From contig BAAHQB010000076.1 of NCBI GenBank assembly GCA_054601695.1, forward strand, positions 186,001 to 250,000: a stretch of DNA of 64,000 nucleotides, given 5' to 3'. The notes under the pieces were generated by a model. The model did not search any database, was not told the DNA's origin, and saw only the letters and a list, made by a program, of their open reading frames with translations. This DNA is from Amorphochlora amoebiformis (taxonomy: Eukaryota; Cercozoa; Chlorarachniophyceae). This document shows positions 1 through 51,812 of this stretch, one piece after another. Positions within the stretch are counted from its first letter, which is position 1. Each line of letters opens with the position of its first letter. The position numbers and the translations under genes were made by a program.

Positions 1-92
1 ACATGTGGAGGTTGGGGTGTGGCTGGGGGGGAAGGATGGTATATGTATCGCTGCTTTTGCGAAAAATTAAGAAAATGCATCACATTTTTTAG

Positions 93-11178
<11,086 letters not shown>

Positions 11179-11291
11179 CTAAAAAACTAGAATACCTAGA
11201 ATTTCGATATAGCATCATGTAAGATACACCACTAAAACTAGCGTGTATGAAAGACTTGTAAAGGTTGTTACTAATATTTATTATTCAGATT

Positions 11292-11337
<46 letters not shown>

Positions 11338-11340
<3 letters not shown>

Positions 11341-11394
11341 TCTTTGACTATCTTGAATAGGAAGGTATATGTTTGCTAGATGTATTACATGTAG

Positions 11395-11444
<50 letters not shown>

Positions 11445-12364
11445 TACATCGCATAGCTGCTAGTATGCTCACAACGTGATAACTGATGGCATGTTTATTC
11501 GGTCGAGTAATAATAGAGCCATCTAGGGTCATCGGGAATATCGCCATTGTCATCAAAGTGTTAATATCTCGAATATCTCGATGTTTTTCGTGGATATATC
11601 TAGATATCTATCATCCAAATATGTAAATATTGATAATTATGGATTTCCAATTACCTACTCTTCTAATCGGGATGTATGATCATATAAGCATACGTACCAT
11701 ACTTTCTAGACTTTATAGCTAGCTTTTGGTAAAATCTACTAATCGATCTAGTGGATATCTTTGTTTTTTATGATACGTACGTTACGGTACGTATCCGTGT
11801 ACATGTGATCGATCGTTTTTCACGATCTTGTGTGTCCAGCGTGATACGTATCCGTGTACATGTCTAGATGTGATCGAATCTATTACAATCGATTCGACTG
11901 ATGCCATCAACAAACTGCATAGAAAATACAGTATTCTGATGTAGATACGCACGCATACGTACTGCGCATGTACGCATGAACTTAGATAATGTTCACATAC
12001 GTACGTACCAATATCTACGGTGCATATCCTAGCTAGATAATGTTCACATACGTACGTACCAATATCTACGGTGCGTATACTAGCTAGACTAGCATGAATA
12101 TGTACTTACGAATTTACGATACCGTAGAGTAGTGGCATGCTTGACATACGTACGTATACGTATTGTACGTATACTACTGACTGCACACACGCGCAGTGCC
12201 ATTTACGTACCTAGTAATCTTCTAGATCTTATATATGTAGTATCTATCAATAGACTAGACAGAAGGTGTGGACTCAGATACATGTATTCTTATAGACTAG
12301 ATAGAGTATAGTATACTCATGTACTATACGTATACCATACATATGTAACAGCATGTATATCCAG

Positions 12365-12413
<49 letters not shown>

Positions 12414-12456
12414 GCTGTAGAACTACAATCTAGACATGGCATATTGCCGGCACTTT

Positions 12457-12510
<54 letters not shown>

Positions 12511-12875
12511 CAACGCCTTTAAGTTATGTACCGGTTGAATCTATCCATGATAATCGTTGTAATTTTATTATTTCGCATATTCACAAACACTATCTTATGT
12601 ATGTACACACTCACCCACAAAAAAAGTCCCAAAAATAGTAAATAATAATAATAAAAATAGAAAAAAAAATAATAAAAAAAAAAAAAATCGGAAAAACTTC
12701 AGTATGTCACGCAGGCACGTCACGTGTACTCACATATACACGCACACCGTCTAGACCGTAGAAACCGATTATAAATAACTAGCGCCGCATCATAGCAGGT
12801 ATACGTAATTATAACTAGTACGTATACATGAAAGGATATCTTCTGGAAGTTTCTGAGAAGTTTCTGATTTACGCG

Positions 12876-12915
<40 letters not shown>

Positions 12916-13002
12916 CGATCTGTTTGACCGTCGATAATGCTGGGGGACATGGTCTCAGGCTGTAATGTTTTTTTACCTGTGGATAGATAGATAGTGTGTT
13001 AG

Positions 13003-13062
<60 letters not shown>

Positions 13063-13275
13063 GCATAAATATGTTATTTATTTTGTGTATATATTGGTCT
13101 CAGGCTGTGATGTGTTTTTTTACCTGTGGATAGATAGACAGTATGTAAATATTTATTTTTGTGTATATGTTAGAGTATATATATATATATGTGTGTATGT
13201 ATGTATATATTGGTGGGGGACATGGTCTCAGGCTGTGATGGTTTTTTACCTGTGGATAGATAGATAGTGTCTTAG

Positions 13276-13325
<50 letters not shown>

Positions 13326-13404
13326 ATGTATGTATATATTGGTGGGGGACATGGTCTCAGGCTGTGATGGTTTTTTACCTGTGGATAGATAGATAGTGTC
13401 TTAG

Positions 13405-13444
<40 letters not shown>

Positions 13445-13628
13445 ATATATGCATAAATATGTTATTTATTTTGTGTATATATTGGTCTCAGGCTGTGATG
13501 TGTTTTTTTACCTGTGGATAGATAGACAGTATGTAAATATTTATTTTTGTGTATATGTTAGAGTATTTTTTTTTTTTTTTATCGATATATGTATATACAT
13601 ATGTAAACGTATATAAGTATATATTATA

Positions 13629-13675
<47 letters not shown>

Positions 13676-14167
13676 CATACATATATACAGCAGTTTCTCT
13701 GGCATTATTACGTAAGTTACATATTCCTCCTCATTCATGCAATGTCGTCCTTCATAATCACACAAATACACCCATCCATTCCATTCAATACATAAACACA
13801 CACGACAATACCAATAACCACACCAAATATATGCAATCAATGGCACCTACACACACCCAAGTCCACACATTACCGTAACATACGGTGTTGGAACACACAC
13901 ACATACACCGGAACATACGTAAAAACACATACATCACACATACATCACTGTTTACTTACCATTAATCGATTAATCAAGGGGGATCCTGCTTGCATCGCGG
14001 CCATGAGTCGTCGAGTTACGGGTGAGAGCCGCTGACGCTCGGAGATCAGATCGTGATGACATTCTGAGAAGTTGGGAGATAGGCTTTTTTTCAGATGTGG
14101 TAAGTAAATATTTCGAAGGAGAGAGGGGAACTATTCAAAGATCGATGGATATTCTGTGTGTGTGTGA

Positions 14168-14211
<44 letters not shown>

Positions 14212-14357
14212 GGGTGGGAAAATATGAATGAATATGTGGGTGAATGTGATTATATATATATATATACATATATATACATATATATATATATATATATCAC
14301 CTATACGCAAATATACTGAAATTACGAAATATACAGATATTTATATATACACGTAGG

Positions 14358-14404
<47 letters not shown>

Positions 14405-15635
14405 TTACTTACTGTGGGTTGTTCATCACATCACGAGCAGATGGGCTGAAAGATAAAGAAATGCAAACTTTTCGTGAGATGACACGTAAATAGGAATGGA
14501 TAACACAAACTTTTCGTGAGATAGACACGTAAATAGGAATGGATAACACAAACTTTTCGTGAGATAGACACGTAAATATGTATGGATAACACAAACTTTT
14601 CGTGAGATAGACACGTAAATATGTATGGATAACAAATTTTTTTTTCAGATTACATGTAAATATATATGTATGGATAAAAAACTTTTCGTGAGATGACACG
14701 TAAATATGTATGGATAACAAATTTTTTTTTCAGATTACATGTAAATAATATATATGTATTTATGACAGACCTTTTTTTTCAGATTACATGTAAGTATATA
14801 TGTATTTATAACATACCTTTTTTTTCATATTACATGCAAGTAATAATACATTCTACATATGGGGGTTACAATTTCCATATTTCCCTTTTTTTTTTTTTAA
14901 AAAACTAGACTATGTGTTATGTAAATATATATATATATATATATATACATTCTACATATGGGGTTAAAATTTTCGTATTTTTTGGTATTCTTTTAAGAGT
15001 ATTTATCTGTACATATGTGTATATATATATATGTATATGTATATACACACACATATATATATATATATATATATTTACATATATATATATATATATATAT
15101 ATATACGTACCCTGGAAAAAAGGTCTCAGGTCTTTGAGCAATACCTTCTCCTAATCACAAACCCGAAAAAATAAAAAGAAATTCGCTTCTTCAACGAGAG
15201 ATATTGTGGAGAGGTTAGGAGCTATTCCGAGAGATTCTTAGAGATTTCAAGAGATTTGGAGAGCGCTTCGGAGAGATTTTCTAGAGATTTGGAGTGATTC
15301 GGAGAGATTTCTAGAGATTTTCGAGATACTCCTGGAGATTCTGAAAATATCGAGATTGGGAGTGATTTGGAGAGATTTCTAGAGATTTAGAGTGATTCGG
15401 AGAGATTTCTAGAGATTTTGAGAGATTTCTGGAGATTCTGAGAATCTGCCTCGGAAACAGACCTATGTCATTCAATGGACAGACACAGACAAATTTATAG
15501 ACATACATACACACATACATACATATGTGCATATACATAGATGTATATGTACATACATACATACATACGTACATACATACATGTGTATATACATTGATGC
15601 ATATGTACGTACATATACGCACGCACATACATATT

Positions 15636-15730
<95 letters not shown>

Positions 15731-15771
15731 ATGTGGTATTATACCTGATTTGGATGTCGGAGTGTCCGGAA
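11338..15771 (-). CDS. Gene E: unrecognised protein, minus strand, 5' end not found
   Basis: Tentative exons, read on the minus strand: 15771-15745, 15150-15111, 14445-14413, 14083-13960, 13846-13712, 12976-12929, 12863-12828, 12593-12532, 12452-12427, 11567-11448 and 11351-11338 (stop TGA). The four upstream exons are well supported: their phases agree, and two donors are GTAAGT (at 14413 and 13960). They encode [30 protein letters not shown] and a 41-codon exon containing [18 protein letters not shown] and SPLINRLM. The next exon is Cys/Trp-rich ([13 protein letters not shown]) and could be spurious, and the rest are weaker. The NNP context recalls STI1-type repeats, but I would not assign it. 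Gene E converges on gene A, with about 160 bases between the stops. Confidence 0.45.
11568..12426. other. Non-repetitive intron of gene E (as modelled), with a ~55-bp duplication
   Basis: Unique AT-rich sequence, rich in ACGTACGTA words and with no convincing exon. The segment 11984-12037 is repeated directly at 12036-12088 (shared words GATAATGTTCACATACGTAC and CAATATCTACGGTGC). Confidence 0.55.
12883..13560. repeat. TGAT microsatellite and five copies of an acceptor-containing unit
   Basis: (TGAT)n lies at 12883-12916. The word GGTCTCAGGCTGTGATG plus TTTTTTACCTGTGGATAGA recurs near 12951, 13099, 13226, 13356 and 13486, with TA or TG arrays between copies. On the minus strand each copy contains a strong acceptor (TATCTATCCACAG). 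It matches the edge of the tentative gene E exon 12976-12929. Confidence 0.75.
14455..14870. repeat. ~43-bp minisatellite in a gene E intron
   Basis: Eight or more units of CTTTTCGTGAGATAGACACG plus TAAATATGTATGGATAACA, with a poly-T variant, lie just upstream (minus strand) of the exon 14445-14413. Confidence 0.75.
15180..15450. repeat. Degenerate GAGATTT-type repeat
   Basis: Words such as AGAGATTTCTAGAGATTTGG are irregularly repeated in the gene E intron 15151-15744. A related array lies in a gene I intron at 43555-43930. Confidence 0.7.
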
Positions 15772-15797
15772 CTAAATTAAAGGTAAATGTGTGTATC

Positions 15798-15832
<35 letters not shown>

Positions 15833-15911
15833 CAAGGCTAGATTCAAGAATTAATGTAAGTATATATGCCAATATATATACGACCATGGTTAAATGTATG
15901 TATACATATAT

Positions 15912-15945
<34 letters not shown>

Positions 15946-16031
15946 GTGTGGGTATGTATAAATATATATAAAGGTTAGGTTCAAGAATTAGGGTAAGGCT
16001 TATTCATATACATGGGTAAATATATGTATAC

Positions 16032-16063
<32 letters not shown>

Positions 16064-16265
16064 CTTTTATGCATAAATATCTAATTGTCTAATTCAAGTA
16101 TTAATGTAAGTATATATGCCAATGTATATGCGACCATGGTTAAATGTATGTATACATATATATGTATATATATATGTATGTGTATATATTTTATGTATGT
16201 ATATGTATGTATATAAAGGTTAGGTTCAAGAATTAGGGTAAGGCTTATTCATATACATGGGTAAA

Positions 16266-16302
<37 letters not shown>

Positions 16303-16428
16303 TTTTATGCATAAATATCTAATTGTCTAATTCTACATATATATATATATATATATATATATAGTTCCCTAACATTAGGATTATGATACAGCTTATAAAC
16401 ATCTTTAAATCATTACACATAAAGGAAT

Positions 16429-16489
<61 letters not shown>

Positions 16490-16869
16490 TATATTATATA
16501 TATATATATATATATACATATACATATGTAAAAGTTAATATAGGTCAGAAACATCTATCAAATATTACGCTTCACGATATAGTACAAATCAGAAAGATAT
16601 ATTTATTCATCACACTTTCAAAAAAAAAAAAAAAAAAAGATATAATAATTAAAAAAAAAAAACTCATTATAATACCAAAATTAAAAAAAAAAAAAAAACG
16701 GTATAATACTGTATAATACAACTTTGAAAGTTTGTTATTAGGCTTATTACTATTACGAAAGATTGTAATAATATAACCAAAAGTGGTCAACGTTAGGATT
16801 AGGGTTAGGGTTAGGGTTAGCATTAGGGTTAGCATTAGGGTTAGGGTTAGCATTAGGGTTATATATATA
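15772..16869. other. Region upstream of gene E: tandem copies, poly-A/T runs, short TTAGGG array
   Basis: Between 15830 and 16330 a unit with TTCAAGAATTA and GTAAG is repeated about five times. TA arrays follow, then A-rich runs at 16620-16700 and TTAGGG units at 16797-16860. The missing first exons of gene E may be here; I saw only weak candidates near 16400 and 16600 (both minus). Confidence 0.5.
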
Positions 16870-16936
16870 TATATAGGTATATTATTATGTATATAAAAAA
16901 TTATTTATGAATACAAAAGCTTTTACGTAAAGCATA

Positions 16937-16973
<37 letters not shown>

Positions 16974-17013
16974 CGGAAATATGGTGTTAATGTTGGGGTC
17001 TTCGTCTATATAT

Positions 17014-17082
<69 letters not shown>

Positions 17083-17093
17083 TTATGTATATT

Positions 17094-17124
<31 letters not shown>

Positions 17125-17211
17125 GATATATATACATATATATATATTAATTTGTATTCTTACTAACACTTTAGTAAGCTTTGTTCCCTTTGGCCTAGAA
17201 TGATCCGAAAC

Positions 17212-17265
<54 letters not shown>

Positions 17266-17296
17266 ATGTATTAGGGATATGCATATATGTACACAT

Positions 17297-17339
<43 letters not shown>

Positions 17340-17369
17340 TGGTAGATTGTCGTTTGTTTGTTCTCTTAG

Positions 17370-17400
<31 letters not shown>
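16870..17400 (-). pseudogene. Tandem copy of the last exons of gene F
   Basis: The segment is nearly identical to 17408-17930. It contains the same blocks in the same order: the word TAGGTATATTATTATG, the exon edge encoding the C-terminal residues, GGGGTCTTCGTCTATATATG, the exon with CTTTGTTCCCTTTGGCCTAG, and one [15 protein letters not shown] partial unit. Small changes (AATGATCC for AAGATCCC) separate the copies. Because gene F can stop in the 17.4-kb copy, this one is probably redundant, but it could serve as an alternative 3' end. Confidence 0.65.
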
Positions 17401-17403
<3 letters not shown>

Positions 17404-17431
17404 ATATATATATATATATATAGGTATATTA

Positions 17432-22905
<5,474 letters not shown>

Positions 22906-23598
22906 GTTCTTAGATGATCGTTTACTCTCAAAGCAGTCTTGTCCGGGCGGGGTGGGTTATGCGAAGAGGGAAGTACCGATGCAGAAAACCGCGAGGCCGG
23001 GGGAGCGAAACACGTGTCATGTCCGCTTCCTTTGGATACCGTGAGAGCTCGCGCGACGCATGTCAGTGACCATCGGACGATGGGGACGTTTTAAGGCGGT
23101 TTTAGGTGATAGGAAGGAAAGTATCGGCCCTTATTAGGGGGATTTGTGCGTTGGTGGGTATTTTACCTAAATTACATCGATTTTCGGTTGAAGATGTTGT
23201 TACAGGGTTTGGGAAGTTCCGCTAAAACTGTTTCATGTGTTACTGCTGTTCTTCTAAAGTGTAAAAAGAGTGTTTGAGCAGTTTTGAGTGTATTGGTTAT
23301 AATCGCCCAATTATCACCGATGTTCGATGAGTGATCGAAGGGGAAGTATCTTCCGATATCAAAAGATCAATATGAAGATATATCCGTTGGATATTCCTTC
23401 CTTCTTGCAAATATTTTAATTAAGCTGAATCGCCTGAATCCATCCTGTCAATTCGACAGGTATGCATGCTCTCGAAAACGGCTCCTGATACCCCCACAAC
23501 TCAATCGTGTTGTGGCTTGCGACACACGTGCCACAAGCGAGAGTCGTTTTTTTGGGCACTCAAGAGACCGGCATATTCTCAGGAACTCTAGAGAGAGA
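22906..23598. promoter_or_regulatory. Shared upstream region of the divergent paralogues F and G
   Basis: About 690 bases of non-repetitive, GC-richer sequence separate the two start codons (22905 minus, 23599 plus). It lacks TA arrays, unlike nearly all surrounding DNA. No clear TATA box or other named element was recognised. The promoter role is inferred from the head-to-head arrangement. Confidence 0.5.
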
Positions 23599-32985
<9,387 letters not shown>

Positions 32986-33126
32986 AAAAAAAAAAAAAAG
33001 AATTAAAAAAAAAAAAATAAGAAGTTTAAAAAAGCTCGTGAACGAACCCAGAGAGAGATTGTTTTGAAATAAATATGTATACTTTCATCTGTTTACATAT
33101 ATACACATGCATATATGTATATATAC

Positions 33127-33162
<36 letters not shown>

Positions 33163-33417
33163 CTCATATATAAATGTAAATACATATTCGCCAATAGACA
33201 TACTAAGCATACCCCATACGTACATATGTTTACACATCACTTCACAATACTCTCACATATCTAAACACGATACTCTCACATATCTAAACACGATACTCTC
33301 ACATATCTAAACACGATACTCTCACATATCTAAACACGATACTCTCACATATCTAAACACGATACTCTCATAAATATTTCTTAACTTTTATATACACACA
33401 TATATACACATATACAC

Positions 33418-33450
<33 letters not shown>

Positions 33451-33591
33451 CATATATATATATATATACAACATATATAAATATATATATACCTTCCTTC
33501 AAATCCTAGCAAATCCTAACCCTAACCCTAACCCTAACCCTAACCCTAACCCTAATAAACACTAACCCTAATAACCCTAACCCTAACCCAG
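32986..33591. other. Intergenic or 5' part of gene K; contains a 23-bp minisatellite
   Basis: Poly-A follows gene G. At 33245-33370 a unit of ATACTCTCACATATCTAAAC plus ACG is repeated about five times, and TA and CCCTAA arrays follow. No convincing exon was seen. Confidence 0.55.
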
Positions 33592-34355
33592 TCTCGCTGC
33601 AAGTAAAAGCCGAAAAGAAAGCGCGATCAGGTTCAGAAAACCAACCCTAACCCTAACCCTAACCCTAACCCTAACCCTAACCCTAGCAGTATTCCTAACC
33701 CTAACCCTAACCCTAGTAATCCTAACCTTAAACCTAACCCTAACCCTAGTGTTCTGAATCTGAACCTAACGCTAATCCTAACCCTAATTATGACCCTAAC
33801 CCTAACCCTAACCCTCGTTGCCATGCCCCTACTATAACCCTAGCCTAACCCTAACCCTTACCCTAACCCTAACCCTAACCCTAACCCTAACCCTAACCCT
33901 AGTTGTCATGTCCCACTACCTCTAACCCTAACCCTAACCCTAACCTAACCCTAACCTTAACCCTAACCCTAACCCTAACCCTAACCTAACCCTAGTTGTC
34001 ATGTCCCTACTACTCTCTAACCCTAACCGTAACCCTAACCCTAACCTTAACCCTAACCCTAACCCTAACCCTAACCTAACCCTTGTTGTCATGTCCTACT
34101 ACCTCTAACCTAACCCTAACCGTAACCCTAACCCTAACCCTAACCCTAACCCTAACCTAACCCTAACCCTAACCCTAACCTTAACCCTAACCCTAACCCT
34201 AACCCTAACCTAACCCTTGTTGTCATGTCCTACTACCTCTAACCCTAACCCTAACCCTAACCCTAACCCTAACCCTAATCATGTCCCTACTGCCTCTAAC
34301 CCTAACCCTAACCCTAACCCTAACCCTAACCCTAACCCTAACCCTAACCCTAGCT
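33510..34355. repeat. CCCTAA arrays with interspersed GTTGTCATGTCC words
   Basis: Long degenerate CCCTAA blocks are separated by the repeated phrase GTTGTCATGTCCTACTACCT, at about 33903, 33995, 34085, 34218 and (partial) 34270. The phrase makes a higher-order repeat of roughly 90-130 bases. Confidence 0.85.
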
Positions 34356-34406
34356 GCGGCTTTTTCTTCGTATTCAGGTGGTCCCTAACACTTCTTCCTT
34401 CTACTT

Positions 34407-34456
<50 letters not shown>

Positions 34457-34777
34457 TTTTTTTCCTTCTCTTTCTTTGTAACGTGTGTAACCCATGTAAC
34501 CTGTTACTAGGAAAATTCTCATATCTGGTTATTTTTCTGCTGGGAAAATTCTCATATCTGGTTATTTTTCTTCTGGGAAAATTCTCATACTATGTGACAA
34601 TTGTTTCTGGGAAAATTCTCATATTATGTGACAATTGTTTCTGGGAAAATTCTCATATTATGTGAATTTTTTCTGGGAATTTTCTCAAATTATGTGATTT
34701 ATTGGTGGGAAAATTCTAAGTGATGAGTTGATAGGTGGAAGCCCTTACAGAGTTACTGAGGCCTTTTCTCCACGGTA

Positions 34778-34828
<51 letters not shown>

Positions 34829-35322
34829 CATACATACATACATACATATTATATTATATATATATATATATATATATGTGTATGTGTGTGTGTGCTTATA
34901 TATATATATATATATATATAATTACCTATTTGTATGTTTATGTATATATATACATCTTTATGTGTAAATTCGTACATGTTATACATACACACATACACAC
35001 ATATATATATCTAAAGATATACACACGCATTATATATATATATATATATATACATATATGTTTATACATGGATAAATTAATGTGTACATATCCACACACA
35101 TAGTATATACATATATATATATATATATACATATATACAATAATATATATATATATATATATTCATGTATATATACATACATATGTATATATATACATGC
35201 ATGTATATAAAACTTCACATAAATACACATACAATATATATGTATATATATATATATATATATTATAAAATAAACATATAGAAATATTATATATATATAT
35301 ATGTCTATATACATATAACCAG

Positions 35323-35360
<38 letters not shown>

Positions 35361-35443
35361 TATATATATATAGATATATATATATATATAGATCCCCAGA
35401 TCTCCTCTCATCAGCTATCGTCTGCGATGATTTTGGATCAACG

Positions 35444-35495
<52 letters not shown>

Positions 35496-35888
35496 ATATA
35501 AATATATATATATACATATATATACATAGATATAGATATCTAGATATATAAATATAGATATAGAGATATCAAGATATATAAATATAGATGTAGAGATACC
35601 TAGATATATAAATATAGATATAGAGACATCTAGATATATAAATAAAGATATATAGATATCTAGATATATAAATATAGATATATAGATATCTAGATATAAT
35701 ACATATACATATACACAACGCAGTGCATAGGCTACATACTAACCCTAAGCCTAACCCTAACTCCAACCGAAAATGGTCCTCGGACTAAGACATGCTGAAT
35801 AATCTGATCCTAACTCCAACCCTAACCCTAACCCTAACCCTAACCCTAACCCTAACCCTAACCCTAAAGGCGTTCCGTGGAGGTATGA
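33592..35888 (+). CDS. Gene K: small protein of unknown function, 5' end uncertain
   Basis: Exons 33592-33630, 34511-34527, 34735-34774, 35400-35442 and 35870-35888 (stop TGA) join in phase. They encode [44 protein letters not shown] and RSVEV. The known part is about 52 residues and probably lacks its start. No family is recognised. CCCTAA arrays precede the first and last acceptors, and a 34-bp minisatellite lies within an intron. It is on the same strand as gene G, 0.6 kb downstream, so it could be an additional 3' gene or part of an unseen longer one. It converges on gene I. Confidence 0.4.
34505..34720 (+). repeat. ~34-bp minisatellite copying a gene K exon edge
   Basis: GGGAAAATTCTCATATCTGG plus TTATTTTTCT, then a variant with TATGTGACAATTGTTTCT, is repeated about seven times. 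Its first unit overlaps the tentative exon 34511-34527 and its donor. Confidence 0.75.
35774..35869 (+). repeat. Conserved element copy 3 and CCCTAA array before a gene K acceptor
   Basis: GGTCCTCGGACTAAGACATG plus CTGAATAATCTGATCC lies at 35774-35810, followed by an uninterrupted CCCTAA array to the acceptor at 35869. Confidence 0.75.
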
Positions 35889-36293
35889 AAGCGCCGCGTT
35901 TTCCAGTGCTTTTAACTTAAAAGTTTGGAGAACAATAATGGTATATGTAGATTGATCAAATCATTGGTATCAATGCAAAGTTTGTAGAGTTCAGCCATGT
36001 GGGAAAAGAATATCTATCTATCGCTTGAGTGAGGGGGGGTTTGACTTCAGTGGAATTTTTCATGAATTTTTCATGAACTTTTCGTGAATTTTCATGAATT
36101 TTCACGAATTCAATTAGGTTTGGATGTGCATTACGATTCACATTAAATGAGTTAAATAACAGTACTTCAGCTTAATACACGCGGTGCTTAAGTTGAAATT
36201 ATATAAAAAAAAAGCCGTTCTTTTTTTTAGGATCTGTTAGATCTGTTCTGATTTTGAATAAGTAAATGATAGCATACGTATATACATACTATG

Positions 36294-36324
<31 letters not shown>

Positions 36325-37006
36325 TATATATATATATGTATCTTTATATATATCATTATTACATATATTCAACTTTGTATATCTAGTGTCTAGAGTGTAT
36401 ATACAAATGAGTATACCATCGATCTATATCGTACATGTATATCTAGACATATAGATATATGACTACTTACCATAGTCTAGTAGTAAATTATGACTAGTAG
36501 AATATTATACTAGTAATCACTAATATGATTCTAGACAGTTCCAATCAATTGCGTTTTGCTATTACTGTAGTAGCACGGCACTATATCATATATATATATA
36601 TATAGGCTCTCTAATCAATCTAGTTGGCTCAATTGGGTCTTGAACCCTCCCTCAATCAGTGATTGCTAGGCTAGGCACGTGCTAGACGTGTCACAGACTC
36701 ACAGGGCCTACTTCTACTAGTTCTAGTAGAGTTAGGCTACTTCTAGACTTGCTAGCTTCGTCAAGTATCATCTAGATCATATATGCGCGCATATATATAT
36801 ATATATATACAGACTGCTAGCATGACTCAATATTGAATATAGTGAATATAGCTTAATCATTACGTCCTATATAGCGTCCTTAGCGTGACACATGTGAGTG
36901 ACCTTTCGTTATTTAGACAAGCGATTAAATTGTAAAATTCTTGATCGGCCTGAGCTTAAATTCTACCGGTATTAGCCGGTGCTGCTGGGGCTAGCGACAC
37001 GACTAA
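35889..37006. other. Non-repetitive intergenic region between convergent genes K and I
   Basis: About 1.1 kb of ordinary-complexity AT-rich DNA, with a short run of TTTTCATGAA words near 36055-36110 and only small TA patches. A 61-codon minus frame at 35956-36141 lacks splice or family support. I see no gene here. Confidence 0.55.
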
Positions 37007-50515
<13,509 letters not shown>

Positions 50516-50808
50516 CTGTCACGCAGCGTGACAAAACAGGATAAATTTATATAGATATCGAAACATTATCTAGATATTAATATTCACATATAATACATAT
50601 TAACACATGCATAAGTACATGGGCACGTGTCTGACATGTAGCCGACATATTATTTCCTAATCTTACATACGGAACCGTGTCACTATCCCGAAGTCGGCGC
50701 TTACGAGCTTGTTAGAAGCGTCTAGCCCTCCGATCGGTCCTACCCTGCTTTTAGTGCGAAACTTCTACGAGGAAAACTACTCTCTAGACTCTCTAGACCC
50801 AATCACCC
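50516..50808. promoter_or_regulatory. Shared upstream region of divergent genes I and L
   Basis: 293 bases of non-repetitive DNA separate the two start codons. The role as a bidirectional promoter is inferred from the head-to-head arrangement. No specific element is identified. Confidence 0.5.
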
Positions 50809-51812
50809 ATGACTACGCTTACAGCGGAATCGAAAGGCCTTCCGCCCCAGGGGAAGGAGGTGATTAAGTCGGTGTTGATCCCGAACGCCAAGGTCATCGA
50901 TGGGAACGTGCATTATGTAGTCCAGGTTCAAGGAACGTTCAACGCTTGGTGTGTGCTCAAACGGTATTCTGCATTCGAAGGTGGGTGGGGAGTTGGGAGT
51001 ATTGGAGTACAGTTCTGCGAGTTGCGGCTAATTCCATTTCCTCGAACCCGGATATCTGATCCTAACTCTTGGAATGTACATAATTTTCAGAGGCCCATAA
51101 AGAATTTATGGATGTTTTCCGCATGTCATTCCCCGAGGACGCCGTCCTACCCCCCAAGAGGATCAAGTTTTTCCAATCACACACCTCGCCCGAGTTCATA
51201 GAGGAGCGCCGGGTGCTGCTAGAGCATTATCTCAAGAAGATCGTCGCACATAAGAACCTCGCGAAGAACCCCATCCTCACCAAATTTCTCACCAAGGGCA
51301 AGCAGAAACTGGAAGTCAAGGAAAAGGAGGAGGAGATGCCCGAGGACGTTGAGATTACCGATGTCAAGATCGCGGCGACGCGAATAATGAGTGACCACGT
51401 GCTATACCAAATAGACCTGTTCAATGAACGGAAGAGGAAGACTTATGCGCGGTGGTGTGGTGAGTACTTTATTTTGCTAAGAAAAATATCGAGCGAGGTA
51501 TACATGTATGCTGCCTGACCCTCATTCGCATTTGTGTTGTGTTTGCCCTCCGCCCTCTCCGCAGTTCTCAAGAGGTTCACGCAAATCTTCGAGATGGACC
51601 AGAAGCTACGCGCCTCCCTGGCTGAGGAGCCGGATGACCTTGCCACCCTACCTCCGGCCCCTCAGCGGAAGGCTAAGCTCCTCCACGATCATATGGATAA
51701 GTCTTTCATAGAATCGAGGAAAGTTCTCCTTCAGAACTACCTTCAAAAGCTCATTCGATGCCCAGTGGCAATCCGATCAATGATCGTCTTGAACTTCCTG
51801 GGGGTCCAGTAG
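50809..51812 (+). CDS. Gene L: tandem PX-domain (sorting-nexin-like) protein, 262 aa
   Basis: Three exons, 50809-50980, 51091-51459 and 51565-51812 (TAG), with introns of 110 and 105 bases (GTGGGT...TTTTCAG and GTGAGT...CCGCAG). Splicing restores KRYSAFEEAHKEF and RWCVLKRFTQIFEMDQ, both typical of PX domains. PX 1 spans about residues 27-125 with the phosphoinositide-binding RY pair (R52-Y53), LPPKR at 77-81 and a terminal ERRVLLEHYLKKI helix. PX 2 spans about 148-262 with RF instead of RY (184-185), LPPAPQRK, and ESRKVLLQNYLQKL. PX domains bind phosphoinositides (often PI3P) on endosomes; here the second domain lacks the usual Tyr. No BAR or other domain follows. The start has in-frame upstream unique sequence and a divergent neighbour (gene I). 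Confidence 0.92.

Noticed and set aside
14003-14100. Plus-strand start MSRRVT followed by [17 protein letters not shown]
   Set aside because: Needs a 28-base intron and overlaps a well-supported 41-codon minus exon of gene E; no downstream + exons in phase.
35956-36141. 61-codon minus frame between genes K and I
   Set aside because: No splice borders, family features or neighbours; likely chance in unique intergenic DNA.
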